Of a stretch of DNA of 64,000 nucleotides, positions 1 to 8,722 are shown piece after piece; positions within the stretch are counted from its first letter, which is position 1; each line of letters starts with the position of its first letter. Source of the DNA: Sciscionella sediminilitoris. GTDB lineage: Bacteria > Actinomycetota > Actinomycetes > Mycobacteriales > Pseudonocardiaceae. The position numbers were made by a program, and so were the translations under genes. Location of the stretch: the NCBI RefSeq assembly GCF_000737195.2, contig NZ_JALM01000028.1, positions 1 through 64,000 of the forward strand, given 5' to 3'. Under the pieces are notes generated by a model that saw nothing but the letters and a program-made list of their open reading frames with translations, was not told the DNA's origin and ran no database searches.

Positions 1-45
1 AGAAGGTACCGGACTTTCTTTTTTCGCCCGCTGTGCCGACGTGAC

Positions 46-951
46 TCAGCCGCAGTGCGAGGGGGTCACATCGGTGATGAGCCACTTGTTCTCGTGCACC
101 ACCGACAGCGTGAAGGTCCCCAGCTTCGGCCCCCCGTTGACCGGGAAGGAGCACGAGTCGATGGTGGTGCTGGTGGCCTGGTTCGGGGTTTCCGGCAGCC
201 CCTTCAGGCTGACCTCCCGGTAGCTGTCCGGGTCCGGCACGGTGATCCGGCCGAGCGCCTGCGCGCAGTCCGGCGCCCCGTGCTGCTGGGCGAATTTCCG
301 CGCGGCCTGGTCGTTGAACATCAGGCAGGCGTGCTTGCCGAGCTCGGCGGCCGACCCCGGGGAGGCCGCGGCCATCCCTACCTCGCGGTAAAGCTCGGCA
401 ACGGCGTCCTTCGGTGAGTCGACGCCGACCTTGACCTGCTGCTGTGGCCGGGCGAGCGGGAACTTGGCCTGGGGACTGTCCTCTTCTCCGCCCCCGCCGA
501 AGTAGTGGTCGATGGCCCAGCTGGCGATCGCGATCACCACGATGAGCCCGACCACCCAGCGGACCGGGGCGCTGCGCAGGATGCGTTTCCACAGCGGCGG
601 ATTGGTGGCCCGTTCGACGCGCTCCTGAGACTGCTGCAGCGCGGTGAGTTGTTCGCGGACCAGGGCGAGCTCGGCCTGCACGCCCGGTTGCCCCGGCTGC
701 TGCCCGGTGAACTGACCGCCCTGGCCCTGCGGCGGGAGCGGAGCGGGGTACCCGGGGTCGTACGGCACCGGGGGCGGTGCCTGCTGCGGCGGGTACTGCT
801 GCTCCTGCCAGGCCTTCCACTGGCGGAACGCGGCGAGCTCGGCCTCGGTCGGCGGTTGCTGCGCCGCAGGCGGCTGCCCTGCCGGATACGGGGCCGAGCC
901 GAACTCTGGGCCGAACTCCGAGCCGGGTTCCTTGTCGGTCACGGCTCCCAT
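46..951 (-). CDS. Proline-rich single-pass membrane protein, unknown function
   Basis: The 301-residue product has a long Pro/Gln/Gly-rich cytoplasmic-type N-terminal half (residues about 10-100), a short charged helical stretch, one hydrophobic segment near residues 130-150 (VGLIVVIAIASWA) and a C-terminal extracytoplasmic domain with three or four cysteines. This layout resembles the many actinobacterial proteins with a disordered N-terminus, one anchor and a small outer domain. The ATG at 951 is chosen over the upstream in-frame start because it is followed at once by typical disordered sequence; a GTG three codons later is also possible. It diverges from the rplJ leader. I do not recognise a family and assign no function. 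Confidence 0.75.
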   Translation of the reverse strand: MGAVTDKEPGSEFGPEFGSAPYPAGQPPAAQQPPTEAELAAFRQWKAWQEQQYPPQQAPPPVPYDPGYPAPLPPQGQGGQFTGQQPGQPGVQAELALVREQLTALQQSQERVERATNPPLWKRILRSAPVRWVVGLIVVIAIASWAIDHYFGGGGEEDSPQAKFPLARPQQQVKVGVDSPKDAVAELYREVGMAAASPGSAAELGKHACLMFNDQAARKFAQQHGAPDCAQALGRITVPDPDSYREVSLKGLPETPNQATSTTIDSCSFPVNGGPKLGTFTLSVVHENKWLITDVTPSHCG

Positions 952-1011
952 GATGCCGCTATCACCAGGGGTGCGCACCAGCCCCCTCGGGCGATGGCGT
1001 ATCCTTGACTG

Positions 1012-1264
1012 GTTCCACCAGAGACCGCTGGTTTTCCCCAGGTGGGGAACGAAGGCCCGGAACAGGATCGGGCGGCCCGCGCAGGAGGACGAGGCAGACG
1101 CGTTCGTGCTGGATGTCGTTCCGCAGTGCGCGCCGGTTCTGTGCCAGACGCAGAGCTTCAGGCCCCGTGTTTCCGCGCCGGGGCGTTTTCGATTCTTCCT
1201 CCTCCGGGTTACTCGTCAGGCCGACACCTGAACCAGTACGGCCAAACCTATGAGAGGAGGCGCC
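1012..1264 (+). promoter_or_regulatory. Probable L10 ribosomal-protein leader of rplJ-rplL
   Basis: This 250-nt untranslated stretch precedes rplJ and follows a TATCCT -10-like box at 1000-1005. It contains several GC-rich complementary segments, a purine-rich block near 1080-1100 and a hairpin with a T-rich tail. In bacteria the L10-L7/L12 complex binds its own mRNA leader to limit expression, and an actinobacterial L10 leader RNA is a known family. Position, length and hairpins agree with that, but the exact 5' end and the L10-binding kink-turn were not verified. Confidence 0.55.
1162..1189 (+). terminator. Attenuator-like hairpin within the rplJ leader
   Basis: GCCCCG at 1162-1167 pairs with CGGGGC at 1179-1184 across an 11-nt loop and is followed by GTTTT and a pyrimidine-rich stretch. 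It lies about 75 nt before the rplJ start, where conditional termination would set output of the L10-L7/L12 operon. The stem is short, so this is a plausible attenuator and not a proven one. Confidence 0.4.
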
Positions 1265-1783
1265 ATGGCGAAGCCCGAGAAGGTGGCGGCGGTTGCCGAA
1301 ATCGCGGGCAAGTTCCGTGACTCGACCGCGGCCGTGATCACCGAGTATCGCGGGCTCTCCATGTCGCAGCTCACCAGCCTTCGCCGGGAACTCGGCGAAG
1401 GCGCCAGCTACCGAGTCGCGAAGAACACCCTGGTGAAGTGGGCGGCGGCGGACGCGGGCATCGAGGGTCTCGACGACCTGTTCGTCGGCCCGACCGCGAT
1501 CGCCTTCATCACCGGGGAACCGGTCGAGGCGGCCAAGGCGATCAAGAAGTTCGCCAAGGCCAACGACGCGCTCTCGATCAAGGGCGGCTACATGGACGGG
1601 CGCCCGCTGACCGCGGGTGAAGTCAACGAGCTCGCCGACCTCGAGTCGCGCGAAGTGCTGCTCGGCAAGCTGGCAGGCGCCATGAAGGGCAACCTCACCA
1701 AGGCCGCGGGGCTGTTCAACGCCCCGGCCTCGCAGGTCGCCCGCCTTGCCGCCGCGCTGCAGGAGAAAAAGGAAGCCGCTTAA
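1265..1783 (+). CDS. rplJ: 50S ribosomal protein L10
   Basis: Structural protein of the ribosomal stalk base: it binds 23S rRNA with L11 and carries the L7/L12 dimers through its C-terminal helix. The 172-residue product starts [17 protein letters not shown] and has the family features: an N-terminal RNA-binding domain with the [15 protein letters not shown] segment, then KNTLVKWAA, and an Ala-rich C-terminal helix ending in charged residues. ATG 1265 is preceded by GAGAGGAGG at 1251-1259, so it is preferred over the in-frame ATG at 1250. It is followed 63 bp later by rplL, the universal pair. Confidence 0.97.
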   Translation: MAKPEKVAAVAEIAGKFRDSTAAVITEYRGLSMSQLTSLRRELGEGASYRVAKNTLVKWAAADAGIEGLDDLFVGPTAIAFITGEPVEAAKAIKKFAKANDALSIKGGYMDGRPLTAGEVNELADLESREVLLGKLAGAMKGNLTKAAGLFNAPASQVARLAAALQEKKEAA

Positions 1784-1791
1784 GACCGAAC

Positions 1792-1826
1792 CGGTCGCCA
1801 AGCACCAGACCATTTCGGTCGCCAAG
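1792..1826 (+). repeat. 11-bp direct repeat between rplJ and rplL
   Basis: CGGTCGCCAAG occurs at 1792-1802 and again at 1816-1826, in the 63-bp gap just before the rplL ribosome-binding site (AAAGGAG at 1832-1838). It may reflect a local duplication or an mRNA element that helps set the higher translation of L7/L12 relative to L10. No function is shown. Confidence 0.6.
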
Positions 1827-1846
1827 TAACAAAGGAGAACGCCATC

Positions 1847-2236
1847 ATGGCGAAGCTGAGCAACGACGAGCTGCTCGACGCGTTCAAGGAGATGACGCTG
1901 CTCGAGCTGTCCGAATTCGTCAAGCAGTTCGAAGAGACCTTCGACGTCACCGCGGCCGCCCCGGTTGCCGCCGTGGCCGCCGCCGGCCCGGCCGGTGGTG
2001 GTGAGGAAGCCGCCGAGGAGAAGGACGAGTTCGACGTCATCCTCGAAGGCGCCGGCGACAAGAAGATCCAGGTCATCAAGGTCGTCCGGGAGATCGTCTC
2101 CGGGCTGGGCCTGAAGGAGGCCAAGGAGCTCGTCGAGGGCGTGCCGAAGCCGCTGCTGGAGAAGGCGAAGAAGGACGACGCCGAGGCTGCCAAGGCCAAG
2201 CTGGAAGAGGCCGGCGCGGCTGTCAGCATCAAGTGA
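1847..2236 (+). CDS. rplL: 50S ribosomal protein L7/L12
   Basis: Multicopy stalk protein that recruits and stimulates translational GTPases. The 129-residue product has the usual three parts: an N-terminal dimerisation/L10-binding domain ([20 protein letters not shown]), an Ala/Gly/Pro-rich hinge around residues 38-55, and the C-terminal factor-binding domain ([28 protein letters not shown]). A strong AAAGGAG lies 8 nt before the ATG. It is the last gene of the ribosomal operon; a perfect 13-bp terminator follows 26 bp later. Confidence 0.98.
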   Translation: MAKLSNDELLDAFKEMTLLELSEFVKQFEETFDVTAAAPVAAVAAAGPAGGGEEAAEEKDEFDVILEGAGDKKIQVIKVVREIVSGLGLKEAKELVEGVPKPLLEKAKKDDAEAAKAKLEEAGAAVSIK

Positions 2237-2262
2237 GCACTGCGTAGTTCTGCTACGTGCGC

Positions 2263-2295
2263 GGGGCGGGTATCCACCGGATACCCGCCCCGTTT
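2263..2295 (+). terminator. Rho-independent terminator of rplJL
   Basis: A perfect 13-bp stem (2263-2275 with 2279-2291) closes a 3-nt loop and is followed by GTTTGTGT. It isolates the ribosomal operon from the mce operon that starts about 140 bp downstream. Confidence 0.9.
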
Positions 2296-2359
2296 GTGTA
2301 TGCATGAGATTACGAACCAGACACGGGCGTGCTTCCGAGCCAACTAGGCAGTAGGGTTC

Positions 2360-2375
2360 GTGACTCACCAGTAAC
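2360..2375. promoter_or_regulatory. Candidate operator before the mce operon
   Basis: GTGACT-CACC-AGTAAC is an inverted repeat with one mismatch in six pairs, 60 bp before mceG and within its likely promoter. Symmetric sites of this size and the GTTACT/AGTAAC half-site style are common for TetR-type lipid regulators in actinobacteria, but the cognate protein is not identified here. Confidence 0.35.
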
Positions 2376-2435
2376 TTATCCCGAGCCGGCTCGTTGCATC
2401 GTTGTGGCGAGGAATGCGGCCTAGGAGGAGGTGCC

Positions 2436-3617
2436 ATGGGCGTTGAGGTACAGGTCGAGGACCTGACCAAGTCGTTCGGGAAGCAGAACATTTGGCGTGA
2501 CCTGACCTTCACCCTTCCGCCTGGCGAGGTTTCGGCACTCCTCGGGCCTTCGGGTACCGGGAAATCGGTGTTCCTGAAATCGATGATCGGCCTGCTCAAG
2601 CCCGAACGCGGGCACTGCATGGTCGCCGGGGTGGACACGGTGCGGTGTTCGGAGCGCGAGCTCTACGAGATCCGCAAGAAGTTCGGCGTGCTCTTCCAGG
2701 ACGGCGCGCTGTTCGGCTCGATGAACCTCTACGACAACGTGGCCTTCCCGCTGCGCGAGCACACCAGGAAGTCCGAGACCGAGGTCCGGCGGATCGTGCT
2801 GGAGAAGCTCGAGATGACCGGTCTGGCCGGGGCGGAGGGCAAACTCCCCGGTGAGATCTCCGGCGGTATGCGCAAACGCGCCGGGCTGGCCCGCGCGCTG
2901 GTGCTCGATCCGGAGATCATCCTGGTCGACGAGCCGGACTCGGGTCTCGATCCGGTCCGTACGACCTACATCAGCCAGCTGTTCCTGGACGTGAACGCGC
3001 AGATCGACGCGACCTTCCTGATCGTCACGCACAACATCAACCTGGCCCGCACGGTCCCGGACAACATCGGCATGCTGTTCCGTAAGGAGCTGGTCATGTT
3101 CGGGCCTCGCGAACTGCTGCTGACCAGCGAGGAACCCGCGGTGAAGCAGTTCCTCAACGGCCGGATGATCGGCCCGATCGGGATGAGCGAGGAAAAGGAC
3201 TCCGCGACCATGGCCGCCGAACAGGCCATGGTGGACGCCGGGCACCATCCGGGCGGGGTGGAGGACATCTCCGGGGTTCCGCCGCAGATGAAACCCTCTC
3301 CTGGGGTTCCGCAGCGCGCGGGCGAGCAGCGGCGCAAGGACCGGGTCATGCAGCTGCTGCACACCCTGCCCGAGCAGGCGCAGCGCTCGATCATCGACAG
3401 TCTCAGCGACGAGGAACGCACCCGTTACGGTGTGCGGGAACGGGTGGTCGCGGGAACCGGAGCACGGGGCGGGGACACCAACGAGTTCCCCACCCAGGAA
3501 CAGGGCACCGTTTCCGGTCAGCTGGCCGAGAACCAGGTCGCGGAGCTGCCGACGAGCCGGTGGCGCCCCACGCCTGGGCGACGCCGCAAGCCACGTCCCG
3601 GCCCACCGCAGCAGTGA
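2436..3617 (+). CDS. mceG: Mce-system ABC transporter ATPase (Mkl/MceG, MlaF-like)
   Basis: ATPase that energises lipid or sterol import by the Mce complex in the cytoplasmic membrane. The 393-residue product has Walker A GPSGTGKS (residues 37-44), signature ISGGMRKRAGLARAL typical of MlaF/Mkl proteins, Walker B IILVDEPDSGLD and the switch histidine in LIVTHN. Beyond residue 245 it carries a roughly 145-residue extension with Pro-rich and basic stretches, as the Mkl subfamily does. ATG 2436 follows CTAGGAGGAGGTGCC. It lies 42 bp before the first permease and is probably the first gene of the mce operon. In Mycobacterium tuberculosis the equivalent gene lies near rplJL but away from mce operons. 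Confidence 0.93.
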   Translation: MGVEVQVEDLTKSFGKQNIWRDLTFTLPPGEVSALLGPSGTGKSVFLKSMIGLLKPERGHCMVAGVDTVRCSERELYEIRKKFGVLFQDGALFGSMNLYDNVAFPLREHTRKSETEVRRIVLEKLEMTGLAGAEGKLPGEISGGMRKRAGLARALVLDPEIILVDEPDSGLDPVRTTYISQLFLDVNAQIDATFLIVTHNINLARTVPDNIGMLFRKELVMFGPRELLLTSEEPAVKQFLNGRMIGPIGMSEEKDSATMAAEQAMVDAGHHPGGVEDISGVPPQMKPSPGVPQRAGEQRRKDRVMQLLHTLPEQAQRSIIDSLSDEERTRYGVRERVVAGTGARGGDTNEFPTQEQGTVSGQLAENQVAELPTSRWRPTPGRRRKPRPGPPQQ

Positions 3618-3659
3618 GCGCTCGCAGGACTACGGGCGGAACGGGGCGGTAACAGGGGT

Positions 3660-4451
3660 ATGGCTACCAAATCGGAAGCGAGGTTTCCTGGCGCGGGCGC
3701 ACTGCGGCAGACCGGGAGCTTGTTCGCGCTCGGTCTCGATGTGGCGGTGCTGATCTTCAAGCGGCCGTTCCAGTTGCGCGAGTTCGTGCAACAGTGCTGG
3801 TTCATCGCGAGCGTGACGATCCTGCCGACCGCGCTGGTCACGATCCCGTTCGGCGCGGTGATCGCGCTGCAGCTCGGCTCGCTGACCCGCCAGCTCGGCG
3901 CGCAGTCGTTCACCGGAGCGGCCAGCGTGCTCGCGATCGTGCAGCAGGCCTCTCCCCTGGTCACCGCGCTGCTCGTGGCCGGTGCCGGTGGTTCGGCGAT
4001 CTGCGCGGACATCGGTGCCCGCACCATCCGCGAGGAGATCGACGCGATGGAGGTGCTCGGCGTCTCCGCGGTGCAGCGGCTCGTGGTGCCACGGGTGCTC
4101 GCCTCGATGCTGATCGCGATCCTGCTCAACGGCCTGGTCAGCGTGGTCGGTGTGGCCGGTGGGTACACCTTCAACGTGCTGCTCCAGCACGGCACCCCGG
4201 GCGCGTACCTGGCCAGCTTCAACGCGCTGGCCCAGATGCCCGACCTCTACATCGGCGAGTTCAAGGCGCTGCTGTTCGGGTTTATCGCCGGTGTGGTCGC
4301 CGCCTACCGTGGCCTGCATCCGCCGCCCGGGCCGAAGGGTGTCGGGGACGCGGTGAACCAGTCGGTCGTGGTGACCTTCCTGCTGCTGTTCCTCGTCAAC
4401 GGTGTGCTTACGCTTGTGTACCTGCAGATCGTCCCGACGAAGCTGAGTTAG
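3660..4451 (+). CDS. yrbEA: Mce-associated permease YrbEA (MlaE family)
   Basis: One of the paired integral membrane permeases of the Mce importer. The 263-residue product has about five or six hydrophobic segments and the MlaE/YrbE loop motif (REEIDAMEVLGV near residues 122-133) that contacts the ATPase. The start ATG 3660 follows AGGGGT. It is followed 14 bp later by the second permease, which fixes it as the A copy of the pair. Its partner is the ATPase just upstream. Confidence 0.93.
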   Translation: MATKSEARFPGAGALRQTGSLFALGLDVAVLIFKRPFQLREFVQQCWFIASVTILPTALVTIPFGAVIALQLGSLTRQLGAQSFTGAASVLAIVQQASPLVTALLVAGAGGSAICADIGARTIREEIDAMEVLGVSAVQRLVVPRVLASMLIAILLNGLVSVVGVAGGYTFNVLLQHGTPGAYLASFNALAQMPDLYIGEFKALLFGFIAGVVAAYRGLHPPPGPKGVGDAVNQSVVVTFLLLFLVNGVLTLVYLQIVPTKLS

Positions 4452-4465
4452 GAGGTGAACAGTCG

Positions 4466-5314
4466 GTGAGTGCCCTGACCAACTTCGGCCGCAGCGCGCG
4501 CAATGCCGCCGGTGCCCCGTTACGGCTGCTCGACTCGCTCGGCGAGCAGATGTCGTTCTACCTGCGCGCGCTGGCCTGGACTCCGCGCGCGCTCAAGCGC
4601 TACACCAAGGAAGTGCTCCGGCTGCTCGCCGAGGTCAGCTTCGGTTCCGGTGCGCTCGCGCTGATCGCGGGCACGGTCGGCGTGATGATCGGGCTGACCC
4701 TGTTCACCGGTATCGTCGTCGGGCTGCAGGGCTACACCGCGCTGAACCAGATCGGCACCGCGGCCTTCACCGGCTTCATGTCGGCCTACTTCAACACCCG
4801 CGAGATCGCTCCGCTCGCCGCCGGGCTCGCGCTCTCGGCCACGGTCGGTGCCGGGTTCACCGCCCAGCTCGGCGCGATGCGCATCTCGGAGGAGGTCGAC
4901 GCGCTCGAGGTGATGGGTGTTCCCTCGCTGCCTTATCTGGTGACCACCCGTATCCTCGCGGGCTTCGTGGCTGTTATCCCGTTGTACGTGATCGGCCTGA
5001 TGACCTCGTATATCGCCGCCCGGCTGATCACGATCACCGTGTACGGACAGTCAGGTGGTACCTATGACCACTACTTCAACCTGTTCCTGCCACCGGAGGA
5101 TGTGCTGTGGTCCTTCGGCAAGGTACTCGTGTTCAGTGTGGTGATCATCTTGACGCACTGTTACTACGGTTACACGGCAAGTGGCGGACCGGCCGGGGTC
5201 GGCGTCGCGGTCGGTAAGGCCGTGCGCACCACGATCGTCAACGTCACCCTGCTGGACTTCTTCCTCTCGCTCGCGATCTGGGGCGCGACCACGACCGTGA
5301 GGATCGCGAATTGA
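4466..5314 (+). CDS. yrbEB: Mce-associated permease YrbEB (MlaE family)
   Basis: Second membrane permease of the Mce importer. The 282-residue product starts at GTG 4466, which has AGGAGGTG at 4450-4457 a good distance upstream; the open frame extends much further 5' but that part overlaps yrbEA and is not used. The loop motif ISEEVDALEVMGVPS is present, as are the GxxGAxxTAQLGAMR-like glycine-rich segments of MlaE proteins. The stop overlaps the TTG start of mceA in TTGA, so the two are probably translationally coupled. Confidence 0.93.
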   Translation: MSALTNFGRSARNAAGAPLRLLDSLGEQMSFYLRALAWTPRALKRYTKEVLRLLAEVSFGSGALALIAGTVGVMIGLTLFTGIVVGLQGYTALNQIGTAAFTGFMSAYFNTREIAPLAAGLALSATVGAGFTAQLGAMRISEEVDALEVMGVPSLPYLVTTRILAGFVAVIPLYVIGLMTSYIAARLITITVYGQSGGTYDHYFNLFLPPEDVLWSFGKVLVFSVVIILTHCYYGYTASGGPAGVGVAVGKAVRTTIVNVTLLDFFLSLAIWGATTTVRIAN

Positions 5315-6675
5315 CCGGAGTCCTGGCAAGTGTGCGCAAGAAACTACTCGGGTTGCTGCTCGTCGTGTTGATCTTCGCGTTCTTCGCGCTGACGATCGCG
5401 TTCTACAACAAGGCGTTCACCCCGGTGGTCAGTGTCAGCCTGCGCACCGACACCATCGGCAGCCAGATGCAGCCCGAGGCCGACGTGAAGGCGCACGGCA
5501 CGGTGATCGGCGAGGTCACCTCGATCAAGGCGGACTTCGGCGGCGCCGACCTCGAACTGGCCATCAAACCCGAGTACGCCAAGCAGATCCCGGCCGACGC
5601 GACCGCGCAGCTGCTGCCCAAATCGCTGTTCGGGGAGCGGTACGTGAACCTCGGCTACTCCCCGGGGGACAGCGGCCCGGTACTCGCCGACGGGGACCGC
5701 ATCGCGCAGAACAAGAGCGCCGGGGCGGTCGAGGTCGAGCAGGCGCTGAACAACTTCCTCCCGGTGCTCAAGGCGGTCGAACCGGAGAAACTCTCCGCGA
5801 CCCTGGCCGCGGTCTCCACCGCCCTGCAGGGCCGCGGTGACCAGCTCGGCCAGACGATCACCCAAATCAACGACTACGTCAAGCAGCTCAATCCGCAGTT
5901 GCCCGCGCTCACCGACGACATCAGCAAGCTGGTCAAGGTCTCGAACACGTACAACGACGTGCTCCCGGTGGCCACGGACGCGCTGACCAATCTGCGCACC
6001 ACCACCAACACCATCGCCCAGCAGCGGGACAACCTGGAGAACCTGTACAGCACGGTCTCGGGCACCTCGGCGAACCTGCAGAACTTCCTCGCGGCCAATC
6101 AGCACAACCTGATCGGGGTCGGCAAGAGCCTGCGCCCCACACTCGAGCTCATGCAGAAGTACGCCCCGCAGGTGCCCTGCTTCTTCCGCAGCCTCGCCCG
6201 GCTGGTGCCCAAGGCGGACAAGGCCTTCGGTAAGGGCACCGACAAGCCTGGCCTGCATGCGAACCTGCAGATCAACGTGAACCGCGGACCGTACAAGGCG
6301 GGCGTAGACACCCCGCGCTACGACGACACCCGCGGGCCGCGCTGCTACGACATCACCCCGAAGCCGAAGCCGTTCCCGCAGGTCTCCCCGGAGGGCGCGA
6401 TCAAGGACGGTTCCTCGCAGCCGCCCATGCCGCGCACCCAGAGCGATGGCATGCTGCCCCCGGACCAGGCCGCGAAGCTGGTCACCACCCCGCAGTCGGC
6501 GCCATCGGACTCCTACGGCCCGCCGAACTCCAAGGCCGAGCAGGACCTGATCACCTCGCTGACCGCGCCCGCGCTCGGGGTGCCCGCCGATCAGGTTCCG
6601 CGCTGGTCCACCATGCTGATCGGGCCGCTGATGCGCGGTTCGACCGTCGACTATCCGGGGGCGGGTGCGAAATGA
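5311..6675 (+). CDS. mceA: Mce family protein MceA (MlaD domain)
   Basis: Cell-envelope protein that forms part of the lipid-conducting channel of the Mce complex. The 454-residue product has an N-terminal membrane anchor (LGLLLVVLIFAFFALTIAF), an MlaD/Mce domain at about residues 35-120 (SVSLRTDTIGSQ, KSLFGERYVNLGY), a long helical region of amphipathic coiled coil, and a C-terminal Pro-rich tail with VPCFFRSL typical of MceA. It starts at TTG 5311 in a TTGA overlap with yrbEB. Substrate (fatty acid, sterol or other lipid) cannot be told from sequence. Confidence 0.92.
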   Translation: MTGVLASVRKKLLGLLLVVLIFAFFALTIAFYNKAFTPVVSVSLRTDTIGSQMQPEADVKAHGTVIGEVTSIKADFGGADLELAIKPEYAKQIPADATAQLLPKSLFGERYVNLGYSPGDSGPVLADGDRIAQNKSAGAVEVEQALNNFLPVLKAVEPEKLSATLAAVSTALQGRGDQLGQTITQINDYVKQLNPQLPALTDDISKLVKVSNTYNDVLPVATDALTNLRTTTNTIAQQRDNLENLYSTVSGTSANLQNFLAANQHNLIGVGKSLRPTLELMQKYAPQVPCFFRSLARLVPKADKAFGKGTDKPGLHANLQINVNRGPYKAGVDTPRYDDTRGPRCYDITPKPKPFPQVSPEGAIKDGSSQPPMPRTQSDGMLPPDQAAKLVTTPQSAPSDSYGPPNSKAEQDLITSLTAPALGVPADQVPRWSTMLIGPLMRGSTVDYPGAGAK

Positions 6676-7718
6676 GGGGACTGCTCGCTCCGCTGATCAA
6701 GCTGCTCGCGTTCGTGCTCGTCACGGTGCTCGCGACCGGGCTGCTCGCGCTGACCATCGCCAACGCCACCTTCTCCGCCTCGAGCGACTACCGCGCCCGG
6801 TTCTCCGATGTCACCTCGCTCAACGCCGGTGACGATGTGCGCATCGCCGGGGTGAAGGTCGGCGAGGTCAGCTCCATCAAGATCGTGGACAAGGACTCCG
6901 CCGAGATCGGGTTCAGCGTGGACAAGTCCGTGCGCATCCCGGCCTCGGTGCACGCCGCGGTCCGCTACCGGAACCTGGTCGGGCAGCGCTACGTGGAGCT
7001 CGACCAGGGCAGCAACCTGGACAGCGGCGGGGACGCGAACGCCACCCTCAAGCCGGGCGATGTCATCCCGATGGATCGCACCAGCCCCGCGGTCGATCTG
7101 ACCAAGCTGTTCAACGGGTTCTCCCCGCTGTTCCAGGCGCTCAACCCGCAGGACGTGAACAAGCTGTCCAGCGAGATCGTCTCGGTGCTGCAGGGCGAGG
7201 GCAGCACGGTCAACAGCCTGCTGGCCACCACGGCCTCGCTGACCTCCAAGATCGCGGACAAGGACGCGGTGATCGGCAAGGTGATCACCAATCTGAATTC
7301 GGCGCTGACCACGCTGAACGCGCACACCCCGCAGTTCACCGACCTGGTGGACACGGTGCAGCAGCTGGTCAGCGGGCTCGCCGAGGACCGCAAACCGATC
7401 GGGGACGCCGTGGACACGCTCGGCGGGCTGGCCGACACGGTTTCCGGATTCGTCGGCGATCTGCGCGATCCGGTGAAAAAGGATGTGCAGCAGCTGGGCC
7501 GGTTCGCGGACAACCTCAATGCGCACCAGCCGCAGGTGGAACATTTCCTGCAGTACCTCCCGGACAAGGTCGCCACGATTTCCCGCGCGGGCAGTTACGG
7601 CTCCTGGTTCCAGTTCTATTCCTGCACCACCAAGCTCGATGTGCGGATTCCCGGCCTGATGCCGAAACCGGCGAGCATTCCGATCGGTGACTCGACCCAA
7701 GCGAGGTGCAGGCAGTGA
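6672..7718 (+). CDS. mceB: Mce family protein MceB
   Basis: Second MlaD-domain subunit. The 348-residue product has an N-terminal anchor (LIKLLAFVLVTVLATGLLALTI), a Mce domain at residues 35-120 with DDVRIAGVKVGEV and RNLVGQRYVELDQG, followed by long helices and a short Cys-containing C-terminus (FQFYSCTTKLD). ATG 6672 overlaps the mceA stop in ATGA. Confidence 0.92.
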   Translation: MRGLLAPLIKLLAFVLVTVLATGLLALTIANATFSASSDYRARFSDVTSLNAGDDVRIAGVKVGEVSSIKIVDKDSAEIGFSVDKSVRIPASVHAAVRYRNLVGQRYVELDQGSNLDSGGDANATLKPGDVIPMDRTSPAVDLTKLFNGFSPLFQALNPQDVNKLSSEIVSVLQGEGSTVNSLLATTASLTSKIADKDAVIGKVITNLNSALTTLNAHTPQFTDLVDTVQQLVSGLAEDRKPIGDAVDTLGGLADTVSGFVGDLRDPVKKDVQQLGRFADNLNAHQPQVEHFLQYLPDKVATISRAGSYGSWFQFYSCTTKLDVRIPGLMPKPASIPIGDSTQARCRQ

Positions 7719-8722
7719 AATCCTTCTCCTCGCGCAATCCCATTCCGATCGGGATCACCAGCCTCGTGGTGATCGTGCTGCTCGTGGCCGCCGCGCTGAA
7801 CTCGGACAATCTGCCGCTGATCGGTGGCGGCACCACCTACACCGCGAACGTGCGCGAAGCCGCGGGCCTCGCTTCCGGGGCGACCGTGCGCATCGGCGGG
7901 GTCAAGGCGGGCAAGGTCTCCGATGTCCGTCTGGACGGGGACCACGTGCGCGTCGATTTCCGGATCAAGGACGCGTTCATCGGGGACAAGAGCGAGGTCG
8001 CGATCAAACTGCAGACCCTGCTCGGGCAGAAATACCTCGACGTGGAATCGCGCGGTTCCAAGGCGCGCAGTCCCGGCGATCCCATGGGTGAGAACACCGC
8101 CGAGTCGATCTACTACGACGTGCAGGACGCGTTCAACGGGCTCGCCGACCGGGTTTCCGACATCAACACCGATCAGCTGGCGAACAGCCTGGAAACCCTG
8201 TCCGACACGTTCAAGGACACCCCGGCCAATGTGCGGTCCTCGCTGGACGGGCTCTCCCGGATCTCCAAGACGATCTCCTCGCGGGACGCCCAGCTGCAGC
8301 AACTGCTGAACAACACCAAGCAGATTTCGACCACGCTGGCCAGTCGCAACCAACAGGTGGAGAAGATCCTCGGTGACGGCAGCGCACTGCTCTCCGAGAT
8401 ACAGCAACGCAAGCAGGCGATCGACACCCTGCTGAAGATGGCCCAGCAGCTGTCCAAACAGGTCGACGGGCTGATCGACGAGAACGATGCGCAGCTCAAA
8501 CCGGTGCTGGACAAGCTCAACCAGTTCACCGGGATGCTCAAGCGCAACCAGGAAAGCCTGGGGCGCGGGATGCAGAACCTCGCCCCCTTCGTCCGGGTGT
8601 TCAACAACGCGCTCGGCAACGGCCGCTGGTTCGACGCCTACATCTGCGGGCTGCTGCTTCCGCCGTCCATTCCCGGGGTGAACGGCGCCGACTGTTCCTG
8701 GCCGCACGAGGGGGACAAATGA
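7715..8722 (+). CDS. mceC: Mce family protein MceC
   Basis: Third MlaD-domain subunit, 335 residues, with anchor IGITSLVVIVLLVAAAL, Mce domain motifs GATVRIGGVKAGKV and TLLGQKYLDVES, and a helical region rich in Gln/Asn. GTG 7715 is chosen because it overlaps the mceB stop in GTGA and has GCGAGG 8 nt upstream; a GTG three codons earlier is possible. Like MceB it ends with a Cys-containing segment (YICGLLLPPSIPGVNG). Confidence 0.9.
   Translation: MKSFSSRNPIPIGITSLVVIVLLVAAALNSDNLPLIGGGTTYTANVREAAGLASGATVRIGGVKAGKVSDVRLDGDHVRVDFRIKDAFIGDKSEVAIKLQTLLGQKYLDVESRGSKARSPGDPMGENTAESIYYDVQDAFNGLADRVSDINTDQLANSLETLSDTFKDTPANVRSSLDGLSRISKTISSRDAQLQQLLNNTKQISTTLASRNQQVEKILGDGSALLSEIQQRKQAIDTLLKMAQQLSKQVDGLIDENDAQLKPVLDKLNQFTGMLKRNQESLGRGMQNLAPFVRVFNNALGNGRWFDAYICGLLLPPSIPGVNGADCSWPHEGDK

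Noticed and set aside
962-2638. A 558-codon minus-strand frame across rplJ-rplL
   Set aside because: Opposite ribosomal genes and through a terminator; composition is typical of a shadow frame.
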